Numbered from the stretch's first letter, positions 1 through 6,235 are shown. The stretch is DNA of 7,542 nucleotides from Thiomonas sp. (GCA_027451915.1 DAIDHU010000502.1:1-7542), one strand, 5' to 3'. Made by a program: numbers and translations. Notes: generated by a model from the letters alone, not told the origin.

Positions 1-1218
1 CCAGGCCACGTCCCACTGCGCGGCGCCCAGGCCCAGCAGCGCCGAGTCGAAATCCGGCACGTTCATGTCGAAGTCCCGCGCCCACGCGGAGGCGCCGATC
101 CCGGTGGCCGCCCCCATGCTGCGGAACACCCTTTGCTGGGCCGCCGGAAAATCCTCCAGGACATAGGGCGGGCGCGCAGCCAGGCCCGCCAGCGTGGCGC
201 GGTAGGCGCGCAGCTCGGGCTTCCACGAGTCCCGCGTGAGTGCGATGGCGTCGCGCGCGGCGAGCCGGTCCTGCGCCAGGCTCGCATCGGGATGCTCCTG
301 CGCATAGTGCACCATCATGTAGGTGGGCACGAAGCCCTCGCAACTCACCGGCGGCCGGGTGTAGGCGATGTCCCCATCCGGCAGTCGCACCGAGGGGTTT
401 TTCTCCACGTACCAGCGCATGTAGCAATTGGTCTTGTAGTCCATGATCGGGGAATTCATGATCACCCCGTCGAGCACCGGCGCGCCATGGGCCAGCGGCC
501 CGTACTGCTCCAGCAGGCGCGCCACGATGGGCGTGCGGATGCCCGCGTAGGACTCGCCGTACAGGTACTTGGGCGACATCGCGCGCCCGTTGTCGCGCAG
601 GTAGTCGATGACGAAGTCGCGCATCAGGCGGGCGTCGGCATCCACGCCCTCGAAATCGCGGTTGCGGTACGGGGCCACGGCCTCCGACCAGCCTGTGCCG
701 ATGGCATCGACGAACACCATGTCCGTGTCGCCGAGCAGGGTCTGGGGATTGGCCCGCAGGCGAAACCGCGGGGAGCGCGCCAGAGCGGCCATCGGCAGCC
801 GGGCCTCGTCGATGTCCAGGGTTCTGGGGCCCCAGCCGCCCAGGTCCAGGTACACGCTGGAGCATCCCTGCCCGCCGTTCCAGAAAAAGGTGATCGGTCG
901 ACGCGCCGGGTCCTTTCCGTCCAGGGTATAGGCCACGTAGTACACCGCCGCCTCGACCCTTGCCGGTGCACCGGGCCTGCGCACCAGCAGGTGCCCGGCG
1001 GTCGCGGTGTAGCGCAGACGCCGTCCGCCCAGCACCAGGGTGTGCCGGGTCAGCGCCGCATCCTGCCTGGCTTCGGCCCTGGCCAGGTAGGCGCCTGGCA
1101 GCATGTCGTATGGCACCGGATCGGAGTAGGCCTGGTCCGCGGCGTGGGCCGGGACCCAGGCGCCCAGGAGCAGGGCCAGCAGGATGGCGGGCGCGTGGAC
1201 CAACCGATCGGCACGCAT
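1..1218 (-). CDS. Secreted peptidase S10 family protein (serine carboxypeptidase-like), C-terminus cut by window edge
   Basis: The 406 visible residues begin with a clear Sec signal peptide: Arg at 2 and 5, a Leu/Ala-rich core at about 10-20, and an Ala-His-Ala cleavage motif at 24-26. The mature protein carries the S10 oxyanion-hole motif as FFWNGGQGCSS (111-121) and the nucleophile motif GESYAG (221-226, Ser223). By family knowledge it should be an exported alpha/beta-hydrolase that removes C-terminal residues from peptides; substrate unknown. The catalytic Asp and His would lie beyond the left edge, so activity cannot be judged. The usual Pro in NGGPGCSS is Gln116 here. In-frame ATGs also exist at 1245 and 1296; none of the three has a good Shine-Dalgarno sequence, and 1218 is chosen because the signal peptide begins there. 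It is separated from the stress operon upstream by a hairpin and about 320 bases, so it is probably transcribed independently. Confidence 0.85.
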   Translation of the reverse strand, partial: MRADRLVHAPAILLALLLGAWVPAHAADQAYSDPVPYDMLPGAYLARAEARQDAALTRHTLVLGGRRLRYTATAGHLLVRRPGAPARVEAAVYYVAYTLDGKDPARRPITFFWNGGQGCSSVYLDLGGWGPRTLDIDEARLPMAALARSPRFRLRANPQTLLGDTDMVFVDAIGTGWSEAVAPYRNRDFEGVDADARLMRDFVIDYLRDNGRAMSPKYLYGESYAGIRTPIVARLLEQYGPLAHGAPVLDGVIMNSPIMDYKTNCYMRWYVEKNPSVRLPDGDIAYTRPPVSCEGFVPTYMMVHYAQEHPDASLAQDRLAARDAIALTRDSWKPELRAYRATLAGLAARPPYVLEDFPAAQQRVFRSMGAATGIGASAWARDFDMNVPDFDSALLGLGAAQWDVAW

Positions 1219-1541
1219 GGCAGGGGGCGTGGTGTCGTGCAGCATGATGAGACCCGGTTGAGGGACAAGACCACCGCGCACGCGCGCGGCACCCATCCCC
1301 CCTGTGTTCTCGCCGCATGCCCGCCTTCGCACGGCCTGCCTGCTCTGCTCCCCCGGTGCCGCGCTTCGAGCATTCGATCCCGCGCGGTCACGCTCTGAAC
1401 ATAGCGCCCGCCAGCTCGGCGCGGAGCAGGTTCACATGGACCTGACGTGTGGATCCGCGTGGGCAAACGCCCGCTTGCCCCGGGGCCTGCGGCTTGCGGT
1501 CTGCCCCGCGGGGGCCCGGAGCAGCCGGGCCCCGGGGGGAC
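1219..1541. other. Gene-free interval between the Usp gene and the S10 peptidase gene
   Basis: I see no credible gene in these 323 bases. Open frames crossing it on both strands have low-complexity Arg/Pro/Ala composition typical of GC-rich shadows. It holds the hairpin just after the Usp stop (separate entry) and a looser inverted repeat (CGGGGC 1481-1486 with GCCCCG 1503-1508). A possible minus-strand -10 hexamer, TATGTT (1398-1403), could serve the peptidase gene, but no matching -35 hexamer lies 16-18 bases upstream of it, so no promoter is called. Confidence 0.6.
1511..1533 (-). terminator. GC-rich hairpin closing the phasin-phaB-ppk2-usp run
   Basis: GGGGCCCGG (1511-1519) and CCGGGCCCC (1525-1533) form a perfect 9-bp stem with a 5-base loop, starting 8 bases after the Usp stop codon. 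No U-tract follows on the minus-strand transcript, so this is not a classic intrinsic terminator. It may end or protect the 3' end of the operon mRNA. The position fits; the mechanism is inference. Confidence 0.55.
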
Positions 1542-1988
1542 TCAGCCCCCCTGCGCGTCGCCGGGATGCACCAGCAGCACGGCGCAACGGCTGTCCCGCG
1601 CCACCGCCTCGGCCACGCTGCCCAGCATGAGGTTGCCCACGCCGCTGCGCCCGTGGCTGCCGAGCACGATCAGTTGCGCATTCCAGCGCCGGGCCTCGGC
1701 GCGGATGGCATCGCCCACGCGGGGTGCGTGGCGCCCGGTCTCGACGATGGCGGTGCTGACGTCCACGCCGAACTGGGCGGCGCGATTCATCCAGTCGTCC
1801 AGCAGCAGCCTGGCGTCGTCGCTCATCACCCGGCTCACGTCGGCCAGCGCCCCGGCCAGCCCGGCGACGTCGACGACGCAGACCATGCGCAGCGAGGCCT
1901 GCAGGGCGCGTGCCAGGCCGATGGCATGCTCGGCGGCCTGCTGGGCGGTGGCGCTGGCGTCCAGCGCGACAACGATGCGGGAATACAT
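1542..1988 (-). CDS. Universal stress protein (UspA family), ATP-binding type
   Basis: This 148-residue protein has the length of a single Usp domain. It opens with the typical first strand and loop, MYSRIVVALDAS, and near the C-terminus has GSHGRSGVGNLMLGS, which fits the G-2x-G-9x-G(S/T) phosphate-binding motif exactly. By family knowledge this marks an ATP-binding, MJ0577-like Usp that acts as a dimer in the cytoplasm and supports survival under starvation, hypoxia or other stress. Its precise role is unknown. The start at 1988 is preceded by GGAGA (1994-1998) with 5 bases of spacing. An in-frame ATG further upstream would overlap ppk2 and adds only non-Usp sequence. It lies 13 bases after ppk2 as the last gene of the run and is followed by a strong hairpin, so it very likely shares the promoter upstream of the phasin gene. 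Confidence 0.93.
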   Translation of the reverse strand: MYSRIVVALDASATAQQAAEHAIGLARALQASLRMVCVVDVAGLAGALADVSRVMSDDARLLLDDWMNRAAQFGVDVSTAIVETGRHAPRVGDAIRAEARRWNAQLIVLGSHGRSGVGNLMLGSVAEAVARDSRCAVLLVHPGDAQGG

Positions 1989-2001
1989 GGCGGTCTCCGG
2001 T

Positions 2002-2814
2002 TCAGGGGGCGATCCGTCCGGCGCGCAGCGCCTCTTCGGAGTAGGAGAACACCAGGCCGGCGTCTGCACCCAGCAGATCGTGGTCCTTGCCGTGGTATTC
2101 GAGATGGCCCAGCAGGTGGCGGATCAGGTCCAGACGGGCCGCCCGCTTGTCGGTCGCGCGCACCACGTACCACGGAGCGTGCAGCGTGTGGGTACGCGCG
2201 AACATGGTGTCGCGCGCGCGGCTGTAATCCTTCCAGTGCGACTGCGCGGCGGCGTCGATGGGGCTGAGCTTCCACTGCTTGAGCGGGTCGCGGCGCCGCG
2301 CCTGCAGGCGCCTGCGCTGCTCGTCCCGATCGATGTCCAGGTAGTACTTGAACAGCCGGACCCCCGAGCGCACCAGCATCTGCTCGAATACCGGCACGGT
2401 GTCGAGGAACTCCTCGTATTGCGCCGCGTCGCAAAAGCCCATCACCGGCTCGACCCCCGCGCGGTTGTACCAGCTGCGGTTGAACAGCACGAATTCCTGC
2501 GCGCTGGGCAGGTGCGGCACGTAGCGCTGGAAATACCACGCGCTGGACTCGCGGTCGGAGGGCTTGCCCAGCGCCACCACGCGGGTCTCGCGGGGCGACA
2601 GGTGCTCGACGATGCGCTTGATGGTCCCGTCCTTGCCGGCGGCATCGCGCCCTTCCAGGATGAGCAGCAGGCGCTCGTCATGGGCGATCAGGTGCTTCTG
2701 GTACTTGACCAGTTCGATCTGCAGGCCACGCAGGGCCCTCGCGTAGGAATCGGCCCGCGGCTCTGGCGCGGATTCATCGCCGGGGGGATCCTGGGCTGCG
2801 CTTGCCTTGGTCAT
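2002..2814 (-). CDS. ppk2: Polyphosphate kinase 2 (PA0141-like subfamily)
   Basis: At 270 residues this is a single-domain PPK2, which moves the terminal phosphate between polyphosphate and nucleoside diphosphates or triphosphates in the cytoplasm. Visible motifs are Walker A GRDAAGKDG (55-63), the second conserved block FNRSWYNRAGVEPVMGFC (111-128), and the lid helix around RRRDPLKQWKLSPID (173-187) with its conserved Trp181. The first 20 residues are Ala/Pro/acidic and probably disordered. Many PPK2 proteins have Asp where this one has Asn112. The gene starts 9 bases after the phaB stop without a strong Shine-Dalgarno sequence, which suggests translational coupling to phaB. In this setting it could recover ATP or GTP from polyphosphate when respiration is limited, or build polyphosphate near PHB granules. 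The preferred nucleotide and direction cannot be told from sequence. Confidence 0.95.
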   Translation of the reverse strand: MTKASAAQDPPGDESAPEPRADSYARALRGLQIELVKYQKHLIAHDERLLLILEGRDAAGKDGTIKRIVEHLSPRETRVVALGKPSDRESSAWYFQRYVPHLPSAQEFVLFNRSWYNRAGVEPVMGFCDAAQYEEFLDTVPVFEQMLVRSGVRLFKYYLDIDRDEQRRRLQARRRDPLKQWKLSPIDAAAQSHWKDYSRARDTMFARTHTLHAPWYVVRATDKRAARLDLIRHLLGHLEYHGKDHDLLGADAGLVFSYSEEALRAGRIAP

Positions 2815-2823
2815 GGCTCGGGT

Positions 2824-3549
2824 TCACACCATGTATTGCCCGCCGTTGACGGCCAGCGTGGCGCCGGTGACGAAGCCGCTGCGATCGTCGACCAGGAAGG
2901 ATACCGCGTGCGCGATCTCCTCCGGGCGCCCCAGGCGTCCGGCCGGGATCTGCGCCTTGATGCCCTCGAGCACCGAAGCATCGATGCCGGCCAGCATGTC
3001 GGTATCGGTGTAGCCCGGCGCGACCGCGTTGACGGTGATGCCCTTGCGGGCCGACTCCAGCGCCAGCGCCTTCGTGAATCCGATCACGCCCGCCTTGGCC
3101 GCCGAATAGTTGGCCTGCCCCAGCTGACCCTTCTGGCCGTTGACCGAGGAGATGTTCACGATGCGCCCCCACCCGCGCGCGCGCATGCCGTCGATGACCG
3201 CGCGGCACATGTGGAACATGGCGTCGAGATCATCCTGCATGACCTCGCGCCACTGGCGCAGCTCCATGCGGTGCAGCATGGCGTCGCGGGTCACCCCGGC
3301 ATTGTTGACCAGCACCTCGACGCCGCCTCCGAGTTCGCGCTCCACCTCGCGCACGCCGGCCTGGCAGGCCTCGAAGTCGGCCACGTCCCAGCGGTACGCG
3401 GGCAGCCCGCTGTCGTGCCGGAAGGCCTCCGCGGCCGATTCGTTGCCGCGGTAGTTCACGGCCACCCGAAGGCCGTCCGCGGCCAGGCGACGTGCGATGG
3501 CCGCGCCGATACCTCGCGTGCCTCCGGTGACCAGGGCGATTCTTGGCAT
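2824..3549 (-). CDS. phaB: Acetoacetyl-CoA reductase (PHB biosynthesis)
   Basis: This 241-residue short-chain dehydrogenase reduces acetoacetyl-CoA to (R)-3-hydroxybutyryl-CoA with NAD(P)H, the step before PHA synthase. It shows the cofactor motif TGGTRGIG (8-15), NNAG (82-85), and the stretch NISSVNGQKGQLGQANYSAAK (132-152), nearly identical to the corresponding block of Cupriavidus PhaB; Ser135, Tyr148 and Lys152 are the expected catalytic residues. That block is why I call PhaB rather than FabG. The helix usually carrying the fourth catalytic residue, Asn, reads QDDLDAMF here, with Asp107 at that position. The start at 3549 has a good Shine-Dalgarno sequence, GGGGAG (3556-3561), 6 bases upstream. 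A perfect hairpin sits directly upstream of that site. It follows the phasin gene by 56 bases and precedes ppk2 by 9. Confidence 0.95.
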   Translation of the reverse strand: MPRIALVTGGTRGIGAAIARRLAADGLRVAVNYRGNESAAEAFRHDSGLPAYRWDVADFEACQAGVREVERELGGGVEVLVNNAGVTRDAMLHRMELRQWREVMQDDLDAMFHMCRAVIDGMRARGWGRIVNISSVNGQKGQLGQANYSAAKAGVIGFTKALALESARKGITVNAVAPGYTDTDMLAGIDASVLEGIKAQIPAGRLGRPEEIAHAVSFLVDDRSGFVTGATLAVNGGQYMV

Positions 3550-3560
3550 GACATTCTCCC

Positions 3561-3577
3561 CGGGCCGTCACGGCCCG
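3561..3577 (-). repeat. Perfect hairpin next to the phaB Shine-Dalgarno site
   Basis: CGGGCCG (3561-3567) and CGGCCCG (3571-3577) form a 7-bp GC stem with a 3-base loop in the phasin-phaB gap. On the minus-strand mRNA its 3' arm runs into the phaB ribosome binding site GGGGAG (3556-3561), sharing one base. It could trim the phasin message, cause partial termination, or limit ribosome access to phaB. There is no U-tract. Confidence 0.5.
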
Positions 3578-3605
3578 ACGGGGCCGGCAGCCCGCCAGTT
3601 GGGAA

Positions 3606-4034
3606 TCAGGAAGCGCGAGCGGCGGCGCCGCGCGCACGCGGTGCCTGGCGTTGCGGCGCCTCGGGCGCGGCTGGCGCCCCGGCCTGCGCGGCCGCCTCCT
3701 GCATCTGGCGCTGCAGCCGGGCCGCGCCCTGCTGCAAGGCCTCGGACATCGCCGCCTGCACCGAGCCGGCGATGCGTCCGAATTCCTGCAGATACTGCAT
3801 CGCGCCGTCCGGATCCGGGCGCAGCGCCTGTTGCGGCAGTGCCGCCCAGTCGCGGGCATCCCGCGCCTGCATGGCCTCGAACAGGCGCCGGGAGTGGTTG
3901 CGGGAGAACTCGCGCATGGCCTGCAGCTGCAGCCGGGTGAGTTGCTCGAATCCGTCCATGGCGGCGTCGAACAGGTCGGTCAGGCATTCGACCTCGGCGC
4001 GCTGGGCGGCCTGGATCTGGGATTGGGGGTTCAT
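3606..4034 (-). CDS. phaP: Phasin family protein (PHA granule-associated)
   Basis: A 142-residue protein with the composition of the phasin_2 family: amphipathic, mostly helical, no Trp-rich core and no signal peptide. Residues 12-115 hold the helical region, with LTDLFDAAMDGFEQLTRLQLQAM-type spacing of hydrophobic residues in two parts (18-40 and 78-113). Phasins coat PHB granules, control their size and number and help the synthase. The last 25 or so residues are Ala/Pro/Gln/Arg-rich and basic (from about 118), unlike the helical body and probably disordered. The start at 4034 has AGGAG (4042-4046) at 7 bases. It is the first gene after a promoter region with an FNR-like box and is followed by phaB, which supports the assignment. 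The family call is by residue pattern and context rather than by a catalytic motif, so it is less certain than phaB. Confidence 0.85.
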   Translation of the reverse strand: MNPQSQIQAAQRAEVECLTDLFDAAMDGFEQLTRLQLQAMREFSRNHSRRLFEAMQARDARDWAALPQQALRPDPDGAMQYLQEFGRIAGSVQAAMSEALQQGAARLQRQMQEAAAQAGAPAAPEAPQRQAPRARGAAARAS

Positions 4035-4063
4035 GGCGCGGCTCCTGCGGCGTATGAGCGGAT

Positions 4064-4076
4064 GAGCATCATGCTC
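4064..4076 (-). promoter_or_regulatory. 13-base palindrome across the predicted phasin transcription start
   Basis: GAGCAT-C-ATGCTC is a perfect palindrome with a single central base. It lies just downstream of the candidate -10 hexamer and would span about -5 to +8 of the predicted start at 4071. Such a site suits a repressor operator or a short 5'-UTR hairpin. It does not resemble a PhaR site I can recall, so no regulator is named. Confidence 0.4.
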
Positions 4077-4077
4077 C

Positions 4078-4083
4078 AGTATC
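4078..4083 (-). promoter_or_regulatory. Candidate -10 hexamer of the phasin operon
   Basis: The minus strand reads GATACT, four of six matches to TATAAT including the key A2 and T6. If it occupies -12 to -7, transcription starts at 4071, about 37 bases before the phasin start codon. The upstream box is then centred exactly at -41.5, the spacing of class II FNR-activated promoters. Confidence 0.45.
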
Positions 4084-4105
4084 CCTCCGGTGTCGCCCCC
4101 TTTCC

Positions 4106-4119
4106 TTGACCTGGATCAG
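4106..4119 (-). promoter_or_regulatory. FNR/Anr-type binding site upstream of the phasin operon
   Basis: TTGACCTGGATCAG matches TTGAT-N4-ATCAA at 8 of 10 defined positions, and both TTGA and ATCA cores are intact. It sits in the gap between the fusion gene and the phasin gene, 71 bases upstream of the phasin start codon. FNR, Anr and related regulators bind such sites when oxygen is low. Its centre (4112.5) is 41.5 bases from the start point implied by the candidate -10, which supports activation. A chance match is possible but the position is favourable. Confidence 0.6.
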
Positions 4120-4127
4120 CGGGGACC

Positions 4128-4148
4128 GAGCGCCCGCGCCCCGGGCTC
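4128..4148 (-). terminator. Weak hairpin at the end of the methyltransferase-esterase fusion gene
   Basis: Starting within the stop codon, the minus strand can fold GAGCCCG against CGGG-CG-CTC with a two-base bulge and a 5-base loop. It is GC-rich, imperfect and lacks a U-tract. It could separate this gene from the phasin promoter, but partial readthrough is equally plausible. Confidence 0.3.
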
Positions 4149-6147
4149 ATAGGCCGAAGGGATAGGTTTGCGGCAGGCCTTCCAGGCTCAGGCTGTCCAG
4201 TGCGGTGACGGCGTGGCTGCGGTCGAACCAGATGTACTCGTCGTATTGCTCCGGCAGCACCGACTCGTAGTAGTGGCTGACCATCTCGGTCTGCGGCCGG
4301 TAGAGCACCCCGACCGCGCGCTGCAGGCGCGACTCGCGCAGGCCCGCCAGGTCGGGGTCCGCGGGCAGCGCGCGCAGGGGCAGCAGCAGCCCCGGCACGC
4401 CGCTGTCGTGGAATACCCGCTCATGGCTTCCAGCCACGCTGGGGCGAAGCTCCATCACCTGCATGTCCCCGCCCCAGGAATCGGCCGCCGCGACCTGCCC
4501 CGCATGGGTTCCGAATCCGATGGCATAGGCCTGCGGGCCGAAGGCCTTGCGGCACAGGCGCCCGAGGTTGAACTCGCCTCGCAGGGCCATTTCCGTGGCG
4601 GCCGAGTCGCCCACGTGGGAATTGTGGGCCCACACGACTGCGCGGCTCTGCGCTCCGCGAAAATCCAGCAGGGTGCGCAGGGTCTCGAACATATGTCCGT
4701 CGCGCAGGTTCCAGGACTCGCGCGAGCCGTAGTACATGGTGCGGTAGTAGCGCTCGGCGTTGGCCACCAGGCGCGCATTCTGCAGCGCATCGAGGAATCG
4801 CTCGCCATCGTAGCCGCCGTAGCTGGAGCGCGCGTGCAGCAGTTCGCGCAGCATCGCCACCACGTCGGCCTCGCAGGAGCGATAGCCGGCCGTCAGCGTG
4901 GCGCGTGCGTAGCCGGCGGGATCGTCCTCCCAGGGGCTGAGGCAGCCGTAGCGCTGGCGCGCCAGGCGCGCGGTCTGGGGATCCACCCGCTCGAGATATT
5001 CCAGCACGCGCTCGATGGATCCGTACAGGCTGTACAGGTCCAGCCCGTAGAAGGCCGTGCGCAGCCGCGGCTGCTGCAGGGCATTGAATTCCCGCAGCCA
5101 GTCGACGAATCCGGCCACCTCGCGATTGCGCCACATCCAGGCGGGAAATCGCGCGAAGGCCTTCCAGCGCGACGCGGGCTCCTCGGCGTGGCGCACGTAC
5201 TGGTCGATGCGCGCGCAGTCGGGCCAGTCGCCCTCGACGGCGACGAAATCGAAGCCCCTCTTCTCGATCAGGGCGCGCGTGATGCGCTGGCGCATGCGAT
5301 AGAACTCGGAAGTCCCGTGCGTGGCCTCGCCGATCAGGACCACGCGCGAGCGCCCGATGCGCTGCAGCAGCGGCTCCAGCTCGGCGGCCTCGAGCTGCTC
5401 GAAGTTCTCGCCGGCGCGGCCCACGGCCACCGCCAGGCGCGCCTGCGCATCCTCGGCGGATGCGGCGCCGCCGCGGCGAGCACCCCAGGCCGCCCTGTCG
5501 CGTGGCGCCGCCGGGGCCTCGGGCGCGAGGCGAAGGTCCGCGAGGTCCTCGGATTCGAAGCGCAGCTCGGACACACGCCGAGTGCGCACCAGCTCCAGCA
5601 CCCTCGGGCTGCCGGCCTGCGCCATCACCAGCCGGCCCCCGACCCGCAACTGGGCGCGCAAGGCCTGGGCCGAGGCCTCGATCCCCGGCTGCACCAGGAT
5701 GGCGTCGTAGGGCCCCTGCTGCTCCCATCCGGCCGAGGCCTCGCCGTGGCGTACATGCACATCGCGCAGGCCCTGGAGCGAGAACAGCGTCGCCGCTCGC
5801 TCGGCCAGGCGCGCATCGGGCTCCACGGTACGCACTTCGGCGGCCAGGCGCGCGAGCACCGCGCTGCCGTAGCCGCATCCCGTGCCGATTTCCAGCACCT
5901 TTTCCCCGCCGCGCAGGTCCAGCGCCGCAAGGGCCACGGCCTGGACATAGACCTGCGGCAGCAGGCGCCCGTCCTCCAGGCGCAGCGAGACTTCCTCGTA
6001 GGCGGCGTCGCGCGCGGCCTCCGGCACGAAACGCTCGCGCGGGACTTGCTGCAGCGCGGCGAGCACGCGCTCGTCGTCCACGCCCCGCGATGCGACCTGC
6101 TGGCGCACCATGACCTGACGCCTGCGCGCGTAATCCGGGTGATCCAT
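4147..6147 (-). CDS. Fusion of protein-L-isoaspartate O-methyltransferase-like and erythromycin esterase-like domains
   Basis: The 666-residue protein has two domains. Residues 1-205 look like PCMT: the N-terminal ARRRQVMVRQQVASRGV and VPRERFVPEAARDAAYE blocks and the SAM motif VLEIGTGCGYG (84-94). The substrate-binding loops are altered: the usual QTISQP reads RLLPQV (61-66), and the usual GDG reads GEA (135-137). Residues about 245-660 form an erythromycin-esterase-like domain with GEATHG (273-278; Glu274, His277), Arg284/Arg286, EGDW (305-308), GLDLYS (368-373) and AHNSHVGD (507-514), so its metal-free hydrolase site looks intact. A basic, Ala/Arg-rich linker (about 207-235) joins them. 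The pairing is known in proteobacteria but its substrate is not; antibiotic resistance should not be assumed. The start at 6147 has AGGAG (6155-6159) at 7 bases. A gap with its own possible promoter lies upstream, and the phasin operon downstream. Confidence 0.9.
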   Translation of the reverse strand: MDHPDYARRRQVMVRQQVASRGVDDERVLAALQQVPRERFVPEAARDAAYEEVSLRLEDGRLLPQVYVQAVALAALDLRGGEKVLEIGTGCGYGSAVLARLAAEVRTVEPDARLAERAATLFSLQGLRDVHVRHGEASAGWEQQGPYDAILVQPGIEASAQALRAQLRVGGRLVMAQAGSPRVLELVRTRRVSELRFESEDLADLRLAPEAPAAPRDRAAWGARRGGAASAEDAQARLAVAVGRAGENFEQLEAAELEPLLQRIGRSRVVLIGEATHGTSEFYRMRQRITRALIEKRGFDFVAVEGDWPDCARIDQYVRHAEEPASRWKAFARFPAWMWRNREVAGFVDWLREFNALQQPRLRTAFYGLDLYSLYGSIERVLEYLERVDPQTARLARQRYGCLSPWEDDPAGYARATLTAGYRSCEADVVAMLRELLHARSSYGGYDGERFLDALQNARLVANAERYYRTMYYGSRESWNLRDGHMFETLRTLLDFRGAQSRAVVWAHNSHVGDSAATEMALRGEFNLGRLCRKAFGPQAYAIGFGTHAGQVAAADSWGGDMQVMELRPSVAGSHERVFHDSGVPGLLLPLRALPADPDLAGLRESRLQRAVGVLYRPQTEMVSHYYESVLPEQYDEYIWFDRSHAVTALDSLSLEGLPQTYPFGL

Positions 6148-6174
6148 CGGACTTCTCCTGCACGGCCGCGCGCC

Positions 6175-6208
6175 CGCCCGGCACGCCTGCCACAGTGTGC
6201 GCCGGGCG
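6175..6208 (-). repeat. 8-bp inverted repeat in the leader of the fusion gene
   Basis: CGCCCGGC (6175-6182) and GCCGGGCG (6201-6208) are exact reverse complements 18 bases apart, 16 bases upstream of the fusion gene's Shine-Dalgarno site. It could be an operator or an mRNA leader stem. In so GC-rich a stretch, chance is a real alternative. Confidence 0.3.
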
Positions 6209-6221
6209 CGCCGCGCATTCC

Positions 6222-6235
6222 TTGACGTGGCGCAG
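6222..6235 (-). promoter_or_regulatory. Degenerate FNR/FixK-like box upstream of the fusion gene
   Basis: TTGACGTGGCGCAG has one good half-site (TTGA) and a poor second one; read on the minus strand it nearly fits the relaxed FixK pattern TTG(A/C)-N8-(T/G)CAA. At the same spacing as the phasin promoter, a weak -10 (CACACT, 6194-6199) would put the start at 6187. It overlaps a hairpin, so the pattern may belong to that instead. Confidence 0.25.

Noticed and set aside
133..1398. 421-codon plus-strand frame over the S10 peptidase
   Set aside because: The minus strand has a signal peptide and S10 motifs in a frame open from 1218 to the edge; the plus frame has neither domain nor start signals.
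1398..1403. TATGTT as a -10 element for the peptidase gene
   Set aside because: No acceptable -35 hexamer lies 16-18 bases upstream on the minus strand and no activator site is visible, so there is too little to call a promoter.
1447..4065. 872-codon open frame on the plus strand
   Set aside because: It is antisense to usp, ppk2, phaB and most of the phasin gene, all with clear family motifs. Its own translation has no recognisable domain and changes composition at each gene boundary; high GC explains the lack of stops.
4421..6193. 590-codon minus-strand frame overlapping the fusion gene
   Set aside because: It is the same strand in another reading frame, Arg/Ala/Gly-rich without motifs, while the overlapping frame encodes two recognisable domains and has a good ribosome binding site.
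4168..6225. 685-codon open frame on the plus strand
   Set aside because: It is antisense to the methyltransferase-esterase fusion. It is rich in His, Gln, Ala and Arg, the usual reverse-frame composition here, and shows no domain.
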